From Polychytrium aggregatum (taxonomy: Eukaryota > Chytridiomycota > Chytridiomycetes > Polychytriales), in the NCBI RefSeq assembly GCF_025602895.1, contig NW_026516233.1:1-64000 (forward strand): a stretch of 64,000 nt of DNA, read 5' to 3'. The first letter of the stretch is position 1. Each line of letters starts with the position of its first letter. Shown piece after piece: positions 1 to 10,100 of this stretch. The notes under the pieces were generated by a model that saw only the letters and a program-made list of their open reading frames with translations, did not search any database and was not told the DNA's origin. Both the position numbers and the translations under genes were made by a program.

Positions 1-2
1 CC

Positions 3-1910
3 TCGTCCTCCTGTGCCGACCAAGACCACCCTGCCGAGTCCCTGGCTCCCGTGTCCTCCTCCGCCGCTCCCCACCAAGACCACTGTGCCATGGACATTGT
101 TGTCCAGCCCAGTGCCGACGTCGTCTCGGTTCCTTGGCGCGACGAGTTCTGGCGCAAGTGGCACGCCTCGTCCGACGTCGATGATCAGAAGGCTGCAACC
201 CAGATCATCGACGTCACCAAGATGAACAACCAGCTGTGGATGGCCGTGACCGCCAAGCTGCAGTGCACTGTCCTGTGCCGCAAGTGCAAGCTCGCCTCGG
301 CCGATCCCTGGATCGTCGTCAAGCACGGCAAGGACGAGCTCCAGCTCAAGTGTCCCCAGGCCCTCGAGGACGGACCCTGCCCCGGCCAGATGTCGGCCTT
401 CCAGTTCTGGGCCCACATGAGCCGCACCACCAAGGAGTCCCGCAAGCTGTTTGTGGATGCGTTCTCGGACAAGTTCAAGGAGAACTTCCACACCAAGTGC
501 GGCCTCAAGACCATGGACAAGCAGCGCGCCGTCCCCCGTGGTGCCTCTGAAGGCGCCCCTCGAGCAGCCCCTGCTTCCACTGCTGACCCCGTCGATCCAG
601 CTCGTCGAGCTGTTGATGCTGTTGGCACTGCGTCCCCTGTCCCCAAGGCCAGGCCCGTCCTTCCGCCCCGACCCGTCGTCAAGGCCAAGACCCCTCCTCC
701 GTCCCAGGCTCCCGTCCCTGCGATGAAACCCGAGGAGGCCCTCGCTATCCTCAAGCGAGAGGCTGACCGGGTGCAGTCCATCCTGTTCGAGGCACTCGTG
801 GCCGACAACATGGATGCTGCCACCAAGGCCATGGTCCAGAAGATCGCCAAGTCCAATGTGGCAATCAGCCGTGCCACGGAGCAGCTCCGCAAGTCTGTTG
901 CCAACAAGACTGCCACCCCCAAGACCCAGTCCCCCGGTTCCAAGACCCAGTCCTCCGGCTCCCTCCCTGGCTCTGCCCCTGTTTCCGCCCCGTCTCCCTC
1001 GTACAAGGCCGCTCTCTTGAAGAACGTTCGGGAGGCCGAGAGCCGTGTCGGCCGCATGTCCGAGGCCAGCCAGCTCGACGAATGGAAGAGGATGCTGACC
1101 ACCGGCCGAATGCCAGGCTCCTCCAAGCCGATCCAGCCCAACCAGCACCGCCAGCCAGTCCTTGTCCCCGGGACGGTCGCCAACTCTGAGCTCCGGAACG
1201 ACAAGTTCAGGGAGGCCGTCACCAACATGGACTGGCTGTACGTCGAGGGCATCCGCTGTGGCGACCTCGGCAGTGTCCGCCGCAACCTCAAGCGATGCGG
1301 CATCGACACCAGGGAGTTGGCCGAGATCAACTTCCCTGAGGCCACGGTCATGGAGGTCCTTGTCCGCGACAAATCCAACAAGGCCGACCTTGGTGCCCGT
1401 CTGGAGTCGCTGTCGTCCACACATGGCAGGGTCAGGGTCGTACCGGCCTACGACGTCATCCATGGTCTCAAGCACCATGGACTGGCCCTGTCCCGATCCG
1501 ATGCCATCAAGAACTTTATGGCAAAGTCCCTCCGCCAGGCAGCCAAGGCCAAGACCGCCCCTGTCCGCCGCTGCATCCAGATGCGCATCCCCGAGGAGTA
1601 CCGCGACGAGTACGACTCGCTCCTCAAGAAGGCCCTATCCGGCAAGGAGGTCAAGCGGGCGGACATCACCGCCGTCCCCAAGGTCCCTGGTTCTGCCGCT
1701 GCCGCTGCCTCGTCGTCTGCCTCTGCCGCTGCCGCTACCGCTGCCCCTGCCGTTGTCGTTGCTGTCGCTGCTGCTGCTGCCCCCGCCGCTGGTGCCTCGT
1801 CAAAGCCCAGCAAGCCTCACCCCGCCTACAGAGTCCCGCTGTCCGTCATGGACACTGACTCTGAAGGAGAGGGCCCCCGGGCCAGCAGCAGCGCTGCACG
1901 ACTCCAATGA
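3..1910 (+). CDS. LINE-A ORF1 protein (gag-like), 5' partial
   Basis: The frame is open from the window edge; the first Met is at 51, giving 619 residues, but the true start is probably upstream. The protein is expected to bind element RNA and form the retrotransposition particle. An N-terminal cysteine-rich stretch (Cys pairs spaced C-x3-C-x2-C, then C-x9-C, roughly residues 72-112 from Met 51) could bind zinc; no standard CCHC knuckle is seen. The middle is Pro/Ala/Ser-rich and low in complexity, and residues about 380-540 look folded. An Ala-rich tract (about 545-585) precedes an acidic tail. The TGA stop overlaps the ORF2 start in an ATGA arrangement, which suggests coupled translation. 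The large minus-strand frame over 185-1420 is its shadow. Confidence 0.85.
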   Translation, partial: SSSCADQDHPAESLAPVSSSAAPHQDHCAMDIVVQPSADVVSVPWRDEFWRKWHASSDVDDQKAATQIIDVTKMNNQLWMAVTAKLQCTVLCRKCKLASADPWIVVKHGKDELQLKCPQALEDGPCPGQMSAFQFWAHMSRTTKESRKLFVDAFSDKFKENFHTKCGLKTMDKQRAVPRGASEGAPRAAPASTADPVDPARRAVDAVGTASPVPKARPVLPPRPVVKAKTPPPSQAPVPAMKPEEALAILKREADRVQSILFEALVADNMDAATKAMVQKIAKSNVAISRATEQLRKSVANKTATPKTQSPGSKTQSSGSLPGSAPVSAPSPSYKAALLKNVREAESRVGRMSEASQLDEWKRMLTTGRMPGSSKPIQPNQHRQPVLVPGTVANSELRNDKFREAVTNMDWLYVEGIRCGDLGSVRRNLKRCGIDTRELAEINFPEATVMEVLVRDKSNKADLGARLESLSSTHGRVRVVPAYDVIHGLKHHGLALSRSDAIKNFMAKSLRQAAKAKTAPVRRCIQMRIPEEYRDEYDSLLKKALSGKEVKRADITAVPKVPGSAAAAASSSASAAAATAAPAVVVAVAAAAAPAAGASSKPSKPHPAYRVPLSVMDTDSEGEGPRASSSAARLQ

Positions 1911-2007
1911 ATCCACACCCCTCGCAGGGAGGCGGCAGGGCCCAGACATCCCTGACCGTCGCTTCCTTCAATGTCTGTGGCATCAACGTCAACGACGTTG
2001 AACTCAA

Positions 2008-2277
2008 TGTAACGGGGATGGGAACTGGGCTGGGACTGGACCTGGGCTGGGACTGAACTGGGATCGGGCTGGGACTGGTTTTACTGGCGTTGTCTGCCTG
2101 GAGTTTATTTGTTAAGCTCAAGGGCATCCTATTTATCGACCCTCCTCTCGCGGTCCGCAGGCGGTGAGCTGGTGCCTGCGGTCGGCGGGCGTGGCTGCGG
2201 AAGGTGCGGATGCCTGCGGACGAGGCTGCGGAGCGGAGTTGGCAGAGTCATCGGCGGCCTTGCTGCGCTCTGTCACA
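2008..2277 (-). repeat. Gyp-1 3' LTR
   Basis: 270-bp terminal repeat matching 6863-7132. Read on the minus strand it starts TGTGACA and ends GTTACA. It holds a TATA-like GATAAATAGG near 2127-2144 and an AAATAAA-type signal near 2103-2112 on that strand. The left edge is rich in direct CTGGG(A/C)CTGG-type repeats. Confidence 0.95.
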
Positions 2278-2293
2278 TCACCCCTTCTTTAAA
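2278..2293 (-). other. Gyp-1 polypurine tract
   Basis: On the minus strand this reads TTTAAAGAAGGGGTGA directly before the 3' LTR. This is the expected position and composition for the plus-strand DNA primer of an LTR retrotransposon. Confidence 0.7.
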
Positions 2294-2294
2294 G

Positions 2295-5200
2295 TCACCT
2301 CTTAGCGGCCTTGTTGGTTCTCTGGCTCTCGTTGCTGCCTCGGGGTTTGTTCGGGTACTTCTTGTGGAACTGATGTACGATTAGCGGTGCGCTTATGCAG
2401 TTTCGTTCAGGTTCCCATGAATCCTCTTCGTGGCCGTAACCTTTCCAGCGTACCAAGTACTCGATACCTTTGCCTCGCTTGCGTGAATCGAGTATCTCCT
2501 CGACCTCAAATTCCTCATGTCCTTCGACGTTGATTGGCGGAGGAGGTGGTGTATGTCGGCCTGGAATTTCGTTGTCAGTTACGGGTTCCAACAAGGACGT
2601 GTGGAATACTGGATGTATCTTGCTCATGCTCTTGGGGAGCTTAAGCTTGAATGCGACATCGTTGATTTTGGCTTCAATCTCGAAAGGCCCGAGTCGCTTC
2701 CAGTCAAGCTTATCGCATGGTCGTTGGGTCTTGATGTTCTTCCGAGAGAGCCAGACCTTGGAACCGATTGCAATTGTAATGGCCTTGCGATGCTGATCAG
2801 CGTATTCCTTTTGTCGTGCTTGTGCCTTCTTGAGTTCGTGTTTCAATGTATCCAATTGCTGCTTCATGTTCTGAACTCGTTCCTCGGCGGCGGGGACAGT
2901 TGCTTGTGTTGACGTCTTGAAGTCGCAGATGGGGTGGAGCCCGTAATTGGCGTAAAACGGCGTCATCTTCGTGCTAGCATGAATCGAGTTGTTGTATGCA
3001 AATTCGGCTAGTGGCAGGAGTTGCACCCAATCGTCTTGTTGATACCCACAGTAACATCGTAAGAACGTCTCGAGAACTGCGTTGATCCGTTCGGTCTGTC
3101 CATCGGATTCTGGATGATATGCGCTGGACAGGCTGATTGAAGTGTCCAAGAGTTCATGGAATCGCTTCCAGAATGTGGACTTGAATTGTGGACCGCGGTC
3201 CGATATGATCGTCTTTGGAGTTCCGTGGAGCCGGAATATAGTGTCGACAAAGAGCTTTGCTGTTTGTTCTGCCGTTATCGTTGTGTGGCATGGTCGGAAG
3301 TGCGCCATCTTGGTTAGTCTGTCTACAAATACTGCAATGGCGTCAAAGCCTTCTGACTTGGGCAGCTCAACAATAAAGTCCATGGAGACGGACTCCCAGG
3401 GCCTGTCTGGAATGGGCAATGGTCTCAAGGTGCCGTATGGGAGGTGTCGTGTCGGCTTGGCGCGGCAACAGACCTCGCACGACTTTATGTAGTTGCTGGT
3501 GATCTTGAAAAGTTTCGGGAACCAGTAGTTCCTTCCGATGAGCTCAATTGTTTTCTCCCTCCCAAAATGCCCGGCTGTCTTTGAGTCGTGTGCCTCTTTC
3601 AATATCTCGAGCTGGAGCTGCAGCGTGGGGACGTAGAGGAGGCCCTCGCGGTAGAGTAAACCTCTTTCGATATCGTACACCCGGTACTGGGGCTTGTCCA
3701 TCCCCGACATTACTTCCTGGGCATAGGAGTCATCCTTGAGGGCGGACTTAACTCTTTCTTCGAACGGTGTCAATGGAGTGTCTGCAATTGCTGCAATTCG
3801 AAACTGTTCGGGTTGGAGGAGTATTTGCCGCTGTTGGATCGAGGCTGGATCCTCAGGCGTGAGCTCGTGTTGGGGTTTTCTGGAAAGGGCGTCTGGTACG
3901 ACCATATCTCGTCCTGGCTTGTAGACGATCTCAAAGTCAAATTCGGACAAGAACATTGCCCAACGTGCTTGTCTGCGGTTCAGTACACGGCTCGTTGAGA
4001 AGTAGGTTAAGTTCTTGTGATCGCTGTGGATGATGACCTTGTCCTTGGAGCCGGCTAAATACTGGCGCCATTCCTTGAGGGCCGAGACGATAGAAAGCAA
4101 TTCCTTGTCATACACCTCATAGTTGATTTCAGGGGCCGTTAGCTTGCGTGACATGAAACATGTAGGGTGATGAACCCCGTCGGAATCGGTTTGGCAAAGT
4201 ACCGCACCGATTGCGAAGTCACTGGCGTCCGTTTCAACAATGAAGGGTTTTTGCGGATCTGGATGTTGAAGAACCGGAGCGGAGGTGAAGGCCTGCTTGA
4301 GTTTGTCAAAGGCTTGATGGGCCACCTCGGTCCATTGAAACTGCTCCTGCTTGCCGGTCAGGGCATGGAGAGGCACGGTGATCTTACTGAAGTCGGATAT
4401 GAATGTTCTGTAATAGTTGGCCAGGCCAAGGAACATCTGCAACTGTTTGACGGATCGGGGTGGCTCCCAATCGAGGACTGCCTGGACCTTTCGAGGGTCC
4501 ATCTTCACTCCTTGTGTGCCGATTATGTGGCCAAGGAACTCGATCTCTTCGGCGCTGAATTGGCACTTTTCCAATTTACAAAAGAGATTGTGGCTTCTCA
4601 GCTGCTCGAGGACAAGTCGCACATGGTGGTCATGCTCAGCTGGGTCTTCTGAAAAGACGAGGATGTCATCGAGATATACTGCCACGCAGTGATCCAGATC
4701 CCTCATGACATGGTCCATGAACGATTGGAATGTTGCGGGTGCGCCTTGCAACCCGAAGGGCATGACTTTATACTCAAACTGACCCAGAGGGCACGCAAAG
4801 CTTGTGAGCCACTCATGGCCTTCATGGATCCTGATGAGGTTATATGCGCCTCTTAGATCCAACTTGGTGAAGACACGGGCTCGTCGTACTTTGCGGAACA
4901 TTTCCTTGATGTTCGGCAAGGGGTAGTGCTGCTTCTTGCAGAGCTTATTCAGCCGGCGATAATCAACGCACAACCTCAGTTCTCCTGACTTCTTCTTGAC
5001 AAATAGAATCGGGGCCACGACGGGGGAGGTGCTGCGTTGGATGAAACCGCATTCGAGATTTTCCTTGATATAGTTACGTAGTGCGCTCATCTCGGTCTCT
5101 GTCAGTGGGTACGGCGTACCTCGTGCTGGTAACGTGTTTGGGTCAGCGAGCTCCAGTTTGTGATCCCATGACCGATGTGAGGGAAGTATCTTGGCTTGGG

Positions 5201-5948
5201 TTGGGCTGAACACGTCTTGGTACTCGCTGTACTTGTCTGGTAATACAATCGTTTCATGGGGGGTGGTGACATCCAAGGAACTGATGATGTATGTTTCTCC
5301 TTGGGACATATCTCTCTTGAAGGTCCGAGCGCTGACAGCTCTCACCGCTGGTTGGTTATCGGACAGGTGCAGATCAGGTATCGTGCTCCGCTGTCCACCG
5401 CAATGGGATTGGCAGTGAGGGGAGTCAAAGCGTATATCCCGCGTAGCCCAGCTGATATTAGGCTCGTGGGTTTTCAGCCAGGGGTATCCCAGGATGAGTT
5501 CGTGATACGGGGATTGAATCAACTTGAAGCTGATCACCTCACGGTGACCATTGATGGTCATTGCGAGCGGCTCGGTCTCATCTGTGATGTGGCCTGAAGC
5601 GAGGAGCTTCCCATCCACGGCGTAACCTTGGATTGGATGCTCGAGGCGACGAAGGGGAAGTCGGTGTTTGGCAGCTACGTCAATGTCTATACAATTCAAT
5701 TGTGACCCGGAGTCGATGAAAGCAACCATTTGGAAGCTAGTGCTCCCATAGCAACACAAGGCTTGGGTTTCGAGGCTGAGTGGTGCCCCGTTATTGGTAA
5801 GACTACTAATGTGTCCGCTTGAGAGACACGGAGGGTCAGGAGGTTCTAGGTGAGGTGGGTCCGACGGTACTCCTGTAGCAACCGTCGGACTCAGCGAAAA
5901 CCCTGCTTCTCGGGGCAGTTCTTGGCATAGTGCCCCTTTGCAGAGCAA
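2295..5948 (-). CDS. Gyp-1 Pol: protease-RT-RNase H-integrase-chromodomain
   Basis: The frame of 1,217 codons is expressed by -1 frameshift from gag. In order it shows an aspartic protease (FIDSGSQL, about residue 78), a reverse transcriptase with catalytic YLDDIL (about 405) and an RNase H with ETDASDFAIGAVL (about 545). The integrase has an HHCC zinc finger (HFGREKT ... CEVCCRA) and the DDE residues in MDFIVELP, SDRGPQF and the following ESDGQTE. A C-terminal chromodomain carries LVRWKGYGHEEDSWEP. A chromodomain on integrase marks the chromovirus branch and is known to steer integration to chromatin. No internal stop is seen, and the length is normal for a full Ty3/gypsy Pol. Confidence 0.95.
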   Translation of the reverse strand: MLCKGALCQELPREAGFSLSPTVATGVPSDPPHLEPPDPPCLSSGHISSLTNNGAPLSLETQALCCYGSTSFQMVAFIDSGSQLNCIDIDVAAKHRLPLRRLEHPIQGYAVDGKLLASGHITDETEPLAMTINGHREVISFKLIQSPYHELILGYPWLKTHEPNISWATRDIRFDSPHCQSHCGGQRSTIPDLHLSDNQPAVRAVSARTFKRDMSQGETYIISSLDVTTPHETIVLPDKYSEYQDVFSPTQAKILPSHRSWDHKLELADPNTLPARGTPYPLTETEMSALRNYIKENLECGFIQRSTSPVVAPILFVKKKSGELRLCVDYRRLNKLCKKQHYPLPNIKEMFRKVRRARVFTKLDLRGAYNLIRIHEGHEWLTSFACPLGQFEYKVMPFGLQGAPATFQSFMDHVMRDLDHCVAVYLDDILVFSEDPAEHDHHVRLVLEQLRSHNLFCKLEKCQFSAEEIEFLGHIIGTQGVKMDPRKVQAVLDWEPPRSVKQLQMFLGLANYYRTFISDFSKITVPLHALTGKQEQFQWTEVAHQAFDKLKQAFTSAPVLQHPDPQKPFIVETDASDFAIGAVLCQTDSDGVHHPTCFMSRKLTAPEINYEVYDKELLSIVSALKEWRQYLAGSKDKVIIHSDHKNLTYFSTSRVLNRRQARWAMFLSEFDFEIVYKPGRDMVVPDALSRKPQHELTPEDPASIQQRQILLQPEQFRIAAIADTPLTPFEERVKSALKDDSYAQEVMSGMDKPQYRVYDIERGLLYREGLLYVPTLQLQLEILKEAHDSKTAGHFGREKTIELIGRNYWFPKLFKITSNYIKSCEVCCRAKPTRHLPYGTLRPLPIPDRPWESVSMDFIVELPKSEGFDAIAVFVDRLTKMAHFRPCHTTITAEQTAKLFVDTIFRLHGTPKTIISDRGPQFKSTFWKRFHELLDTSISLSSAYHPESDGQTERINAVLETFLRCYCGYQQDDWVQLLPLAEFAYNNSIHASTKMTPFYANYGLHPICDFKTSTQATVPAAEERVQNMKQQLDTLKHELKKAQARQKEYADQHRKAITIAIGSKVWLSRKNIKTQRPCDKLDWKRLGPFEIEAKINDVAFKLKLPKSMSKIHPVFHTSLLEPVTDNEIPGRHTPPPPPINVEGHEEFEVEEILDSRKRGKGIEYLVRWKGYGHEEDSWEPERNCISAPLIVHQFHKKYPNKPRGSNESQRTNKAAKR

Positions 5949-6841
5949 TACATACAGAGGCCAAGCTTACGGCGCCTGTCGCGCTCTTCTTGCGTAAGCT
6001 TAACTTGGCTGGCATGACCCGATGGTTCTTGTCCTCGGAGGGCATCCACCTCCATCGGTGTTATCTGAGACGCATGGTGTGAGGTGGGGGCGGCCCTGTG
6101 AAGCTGTCTGGGTTCGGGGTGCGAGGGGCGACGTTCGGTGCGTTGCTCCCTTCGGCGTTCAAAGAGTCGGGCATCAATGCTGATAATATGGTTTACCCAT
6201 TCCTCGAACTCGTCGGGCTCCCTGGACTTGGCCAACTCGTCCTTAACTTCTGAGTTGAGTCCACGACGGAGGGCGTGACGCAGGGCGGCCTCGTTCCAGT
6301 TGGTGTCTACGGCGAGGCGGCGAAACTCCGCAATATATGCTGCAGCGGAGCGTCCCCTTTGGACGAGGGCATCGATCGCCCTCTCCGCGGATTTGGTACG
6401 GTCCGGGTCTCCGAAGGAGGCGTTGAATCTCCTAATGAACTCTTCAAAGTTCTCGAGGACAGTTGGGTCGTTTCTCTCCAGGATCGGAGCAAACCATGCG
6501 GCGGCAGTCTCCCTAAGGAAGCTGGCGGCATACATGACCTGAATTCGGTCGGTATTGTATCGTTGGGCTTGCATGGAAAACACAAGTCGGAGTTGATTGA
6601 CGAAGCTTCTAGATTCCGAACGGCGGCCCGAAAAGAAGGCGGGGTCAGCGACTCTAGGTTCTCGGTCGTTGTGGACGGCATGCGCCTGGAACTGGGCAAG
6701 GTTATTGGCTGCAGCTTGGGCCTGTTGCAGAGCGGCCATGTGGGCCTGCAGCTGGGTGAATTGATCGCGAAGGTGGTTGTATGCCGCGAGGACTTGATTC
6801 ATGTTGTCGGCGTTTCCATCGGGGTGGCCTTCGGGGTTCAT
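5891..6841 (-). CDS. Gyp-1 Gag with CCHC zinc knuckle
   Basis: The structural protein of the virus-like particle, about 316 residues from the preferred Met at 6841. The frame stays open further upstream to a Met at 6982, but that lies inside the LTR. A Gln-rich N-terminal helix precedes the retrotransposon gag fold (FFSGRRSESRSFVNQLRLVF onwards). A single CCHC knuckle (CMYCSAKGHYAKNCP) sits at the C-terminus. The stop TGA (5891-5893) follows at once on the slippery heptamer, and the pol frame overlaps the last 58 bases. Confidence 0.93.
   Translation of the reverse strand: MNPEGHPDGNADNMNQVLAAYNHLRDQFTQLQAHMAALQQAQAAANNLAQFQAHAVHNDREPRVADPAFFSGRRSESRSFVNQLRLVFSMQAQRYNTDRIQVMYAASFLRETAAAWFAPILERNDPTVLENFEEFIRRFNASFGDPDRTKSAERAIDALVQRGRSAAAYIAEFRRLAVDTNWNEAALRHALRRGLNSEVKDELAKSREPDEFEEWVNHIISIDARLFERRREQRTERRPSHPEPRQLHRAAPTSHHASQITPMEVDALRGQEPSGHASQVKLTQEERDRRRKLGLCMYCSAKGHYAKNCPEKQGFR
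5897..5903 (-). promoter_or_regulatory. Gyp-1 gag-pol -1 frameshift site GGGTTTT
   Basis: On the minus strand the bases G GGT TTT are read in the gag frame just before the gag stop. They fit the X XXY YYZ slippery heptamer exactly. A one-base slip re-pairs both tRNAs perfectly (GGG TTT) and enters the pol frame. The frame offset of the two ORFs independently requires a -1 shift in this overlap. Confidence 0.85.
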
Positions 6842-6862
6842 GATGAGAGGAGGCAGACAAAC

Positions 6863-7132
6863 TGTAACGGGGATGGGAACTGGGCTGGGACTGGACCTGG
6901 GCTGGGACTGAACTGGGATCGGGCTGGGACTGGTTTTACTGGCGTTGTCTGCCTGGAGTTTATTTGTTAAGCTCAAGGGCATCCTATTTATCGACCCTCC
7001 TCTCGCGGTCCGCAGGCGGTGAGCTGGTGCCTGCGGTCGGCGGGCGTGGCTGCGGAAGGTGCGGATGCCTGCGGACGAGGCTGCGGAGCGGAGTTGGCAG
7101 AGTCATCGGCGGCCTTGCTGCGCTCTGTCACA
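6863..7132 (-). repeat. Gyp-1 5' LTR
   Basis: 270-bp terminal repeat, by eye the same sequence as 2008-2277. It is the promoter-bearing LTR for the minus-strand genes, with a TATA-like box at about 6983-6998. The following CTCAA at 7133-7137 is the target-site duplication. Confidence 0.95.
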
Positions 7133-10100
7133 CTCAAGAACCTCATCGACACCAACGACATCGACTTTGTCGGTGTCCAAGAAACCCTCGCCGACCTCGA
7201 ACCCCGCAGCCCTCTCTGTGGCTATGCCGTCAAGGTCCCTGGTCCCCGTTGCCGCGCCGGTAGAGGCATCGCCATCCTCTACAACCCGGCCAGGATCGAC
7301 CCGCACGACTTCACCAACATTGAAGTCAGCGACAAGGGCGACGCCATGTGGGTGACATACAAACACGTCATCCACATCGGCAACTTCTACCTGTCCCCGA
7401 GCCTCAAGCTGGACGACTACCGCGAGGCCCTCCAGTCGATCCACACCAAGGCCGCCCTCCCCGACGCCCAGGTCATTGTGGTGGGTGACTTCAATGCCCA
7501 CCTCAGTGCCCTGAGCGGACTGCCCACGCCGCTCCGTGGCAGGGAGAAGATCCTCGAGGACACTGTCTCCCGCGCCGGTCTCCGCGTTGTGCCTCCAGCT
7601 GTGATCCCGACCCACACCCGGCAGCGGGGTCCCAGCTGGACAACGATCGACTACATCTTTGTGTCGCATCGCCAGGCCAACAACGACCCGCTGCTGCAGG
7701 TCGACACTGCCGGTGCCTTCCGTGGCCAGTCCGACCACTTCCCCATCTGGGCGACTCTGCGGGTACAGCCAAAGTACTACCCAAAGGTCGACCAATGGCA
7801 GTGGAAGATCGCCCAGCTCGAGGATCCCGCCGTCCGCGCCCAGTACCTCTTGGCGCTGCTGGACGAGCGCGAACGCGGTCTGCAGCGCATACAGGCTGCA
7901 CTCCGGCCAATCTCAAGGGGATCGGTCATTCCGATCTCGGAGAGTGCGGCCCAGGACTGCATCGACCGCGCCTGGTCCATCATGATCGCCCTGATCACCA
8001 CCGCTGCCGACTCCACCATCGGCAAGGCTTCCATCAAGACCGTCTGGAAGGACCCGGCCCTGATCCCCGAGATGCGGCAGCTTCGCGAGAGGCGCCGCGA
8101 TCTCATCTACCAGCTCAAGTTGCCCGGGCTCTCCCTCCGCGTCGCCGAGGACAAGCGCGCCGAACTCCGCGCTGTCCGCAAACAAGAAAAGAACCTCATC
8201 GTCCAGTCCCGCCGAGCAGCCGAGACCCTGGCCATGAACAAGCTGCACTCACTCAACGCTTCCGAGGTCGCCAAGTCCCTGGCCGCCATGAAGAAGCGCA
8301 AGGAGCTCGACGACGCCTTCCACTTTGACAACTCGGACGAGGCCCTCGAGCGACTTGTGGTCCACTACGGCAAGGTCTCCTCGCACTCCCAGGACACCCC
8401 CGGTGCCGCCTTTGACCGGACCGTCGGCCCAAGACCCCTGGACACTGTTCCGCGCCTGCTCCCCGAGGATCGATCCATTCCCCGCTTGTCGTCGGACGAG
8501 GTGGCCGATGCCATCGTCAAGTCCCCCAAGCGCAAGTCCTCCGGCCCGGACAAGATCAAGGCCGAGATGCTGCACCCTGTCGCTCCCGTGGTCGCTCCCT
8601 GGCTCCGGGCCATCCTGCTGGCCGCCCTCAAGGCCTCCGTCGTCCCGACCGAGTGGAACACTGTCCTGATCCACCCGGTCTACAAGAACAAGGGTTCGAT
8701 CCTCGATCCGGCCATGTACCGGCCCATCGGGTTGACCCAGGTCCTCCGCAAGATCGCCGAGCGAGTCCTGCTGCCGTTCCTCACCCGCGAGATCGGCATC
8801 ATGGACATTGCCCAGGGAGGCTTCCGCCCGGACCGAGGCACCCTCGACCAGGTGTACTCGCTCGACGCTCTTGTCCGCATGAACAAGATCTGCGACGACG
8901 AGTACAGCCTGGTCTTCCTCGACATCAAGGCCGCCTACGACACTGTCTGGCGGGAGCGCCTCTGGGACAAGATCGCCGCCCGAGGTGCTGGTCCGGTCGC
9001 CGTCGGGGTCCTCAGGGCCATGTTCGACCGCACTCTTGTCCGCGTCGCCAGCAAGGGCCGCACGTCACAGCCTGTGTGGCTGCAGAAGGGTCTCATCCAA
9101 GGCTCGGTCCTGAGTCCCCTTCTGTTCAGTGCCCACATTGACGACCTGCCTGGACTGCTCCGAGCCGAGGACGGACTTGTGCTTGCCTCCAGTCGCCACC
9201 ACCGTCTCCGGGTCAACTCGCTCTGGTTTGCCGACGATGGTGTCCTCATCTGTCCGGCTGGCCGCACCCAGGCCATGCTGGACATCTGTGAGCGTCACAG
9301 TGTCGACAATCGCTACCGCTTCTCGCCTCCCAAGTGCGAGGTGCTGTACTCGGCCTGCAACGTCGACCAGCTCCATCCCGCCAAGCTGTACGGCACCGAG
9401 CTGCCCAAGGTCCTCCAGTTCCGCTACCTCGGTGTCATGGTCGACATTGACGGATTCCGCCCGGACCTCCAGTTCGACAAGCTCCTCCGCAAGGTCCACA
9501 TGGTCACCGACACCGTGGTTGGACTTGGCATCACCCTCGGCAAGGTCTCGGCCAAGACCATCACCCAGGTCTACAAGACCTTTGTGCGGCCGACCCTCGA
9601 ATACGGGATGGCCATGGACATCCCGGACCCGGCTCTGCGCGACCGCCTCGACGACGCCCAGATGACGGCCCTCCGCACCATGTTCCGCGTCGGCCCCGGC
9701 ACTCCCGTCGGTGCCATGCACCTCAACTGCGGCCTCCCCAAGATGTCCGTCCGTGTCAAGATGCTGGCCCTGCAGAACTGGGCCCGCTGGGACGACCAAG
9801 TCTCTGACGGCGACAAGATGCTGTCGATGATCCTGCGCAACAAGATCATTGCGCCCTACCACCCCGACCAGTTCCTCGGCCAAGGAGTCCGAGCCGATCC
9901 GCACTGGGCCATGGTGGTCCGCCGACAAGAGGCCGACCACTCCCTCACGGCCACGGAGATCTACCGAGGCAAGACCCGACACCAGCCGCCGCCGCCCGGA
10001 CCGCCCCGACCCCAGCCCGTCCCGATCAAGACCCTCATCTTCGAGGACCACATGAAGAACGGCTTCGACCGCTCCAAGCAGCTCACCGCCGCCTGCACCC

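Larger units (their letters stand above)
2008..7132 (-). mobile_element. Gyp-1, complete Ty3/gypsy chromodomain LTR retrotransposon
   Basis: The element is 5,125 bp, bounded by two 270-bp LTRs (TGTAAC...TCACA on the plus strand). The flanking direct repeat is CTCAA (2003-2007 and 7133-7137). It carries gag and pol on the minus strand, joined by a -1 frameshift. A purine-rich tract (2278-2293, minus strand) precedes the 3' LTR. The region just inside the 5' LTR (6845-6862, minus strand) does not start with TGG as a standard tRNA primer site does, so the priming mode is open. The two LTRs look identical by eye and both frames are open, so insertion was recent. Confidence 0.96.

Noticed and set aside
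185-1420. 411-codon minus-strand frame opposite LINE-A ORF1
   Set aside because: GC-rich shadow of ORF1; Arg/Ser/Leu-rich with no domain, while the plus strand has normal LINE architecture.
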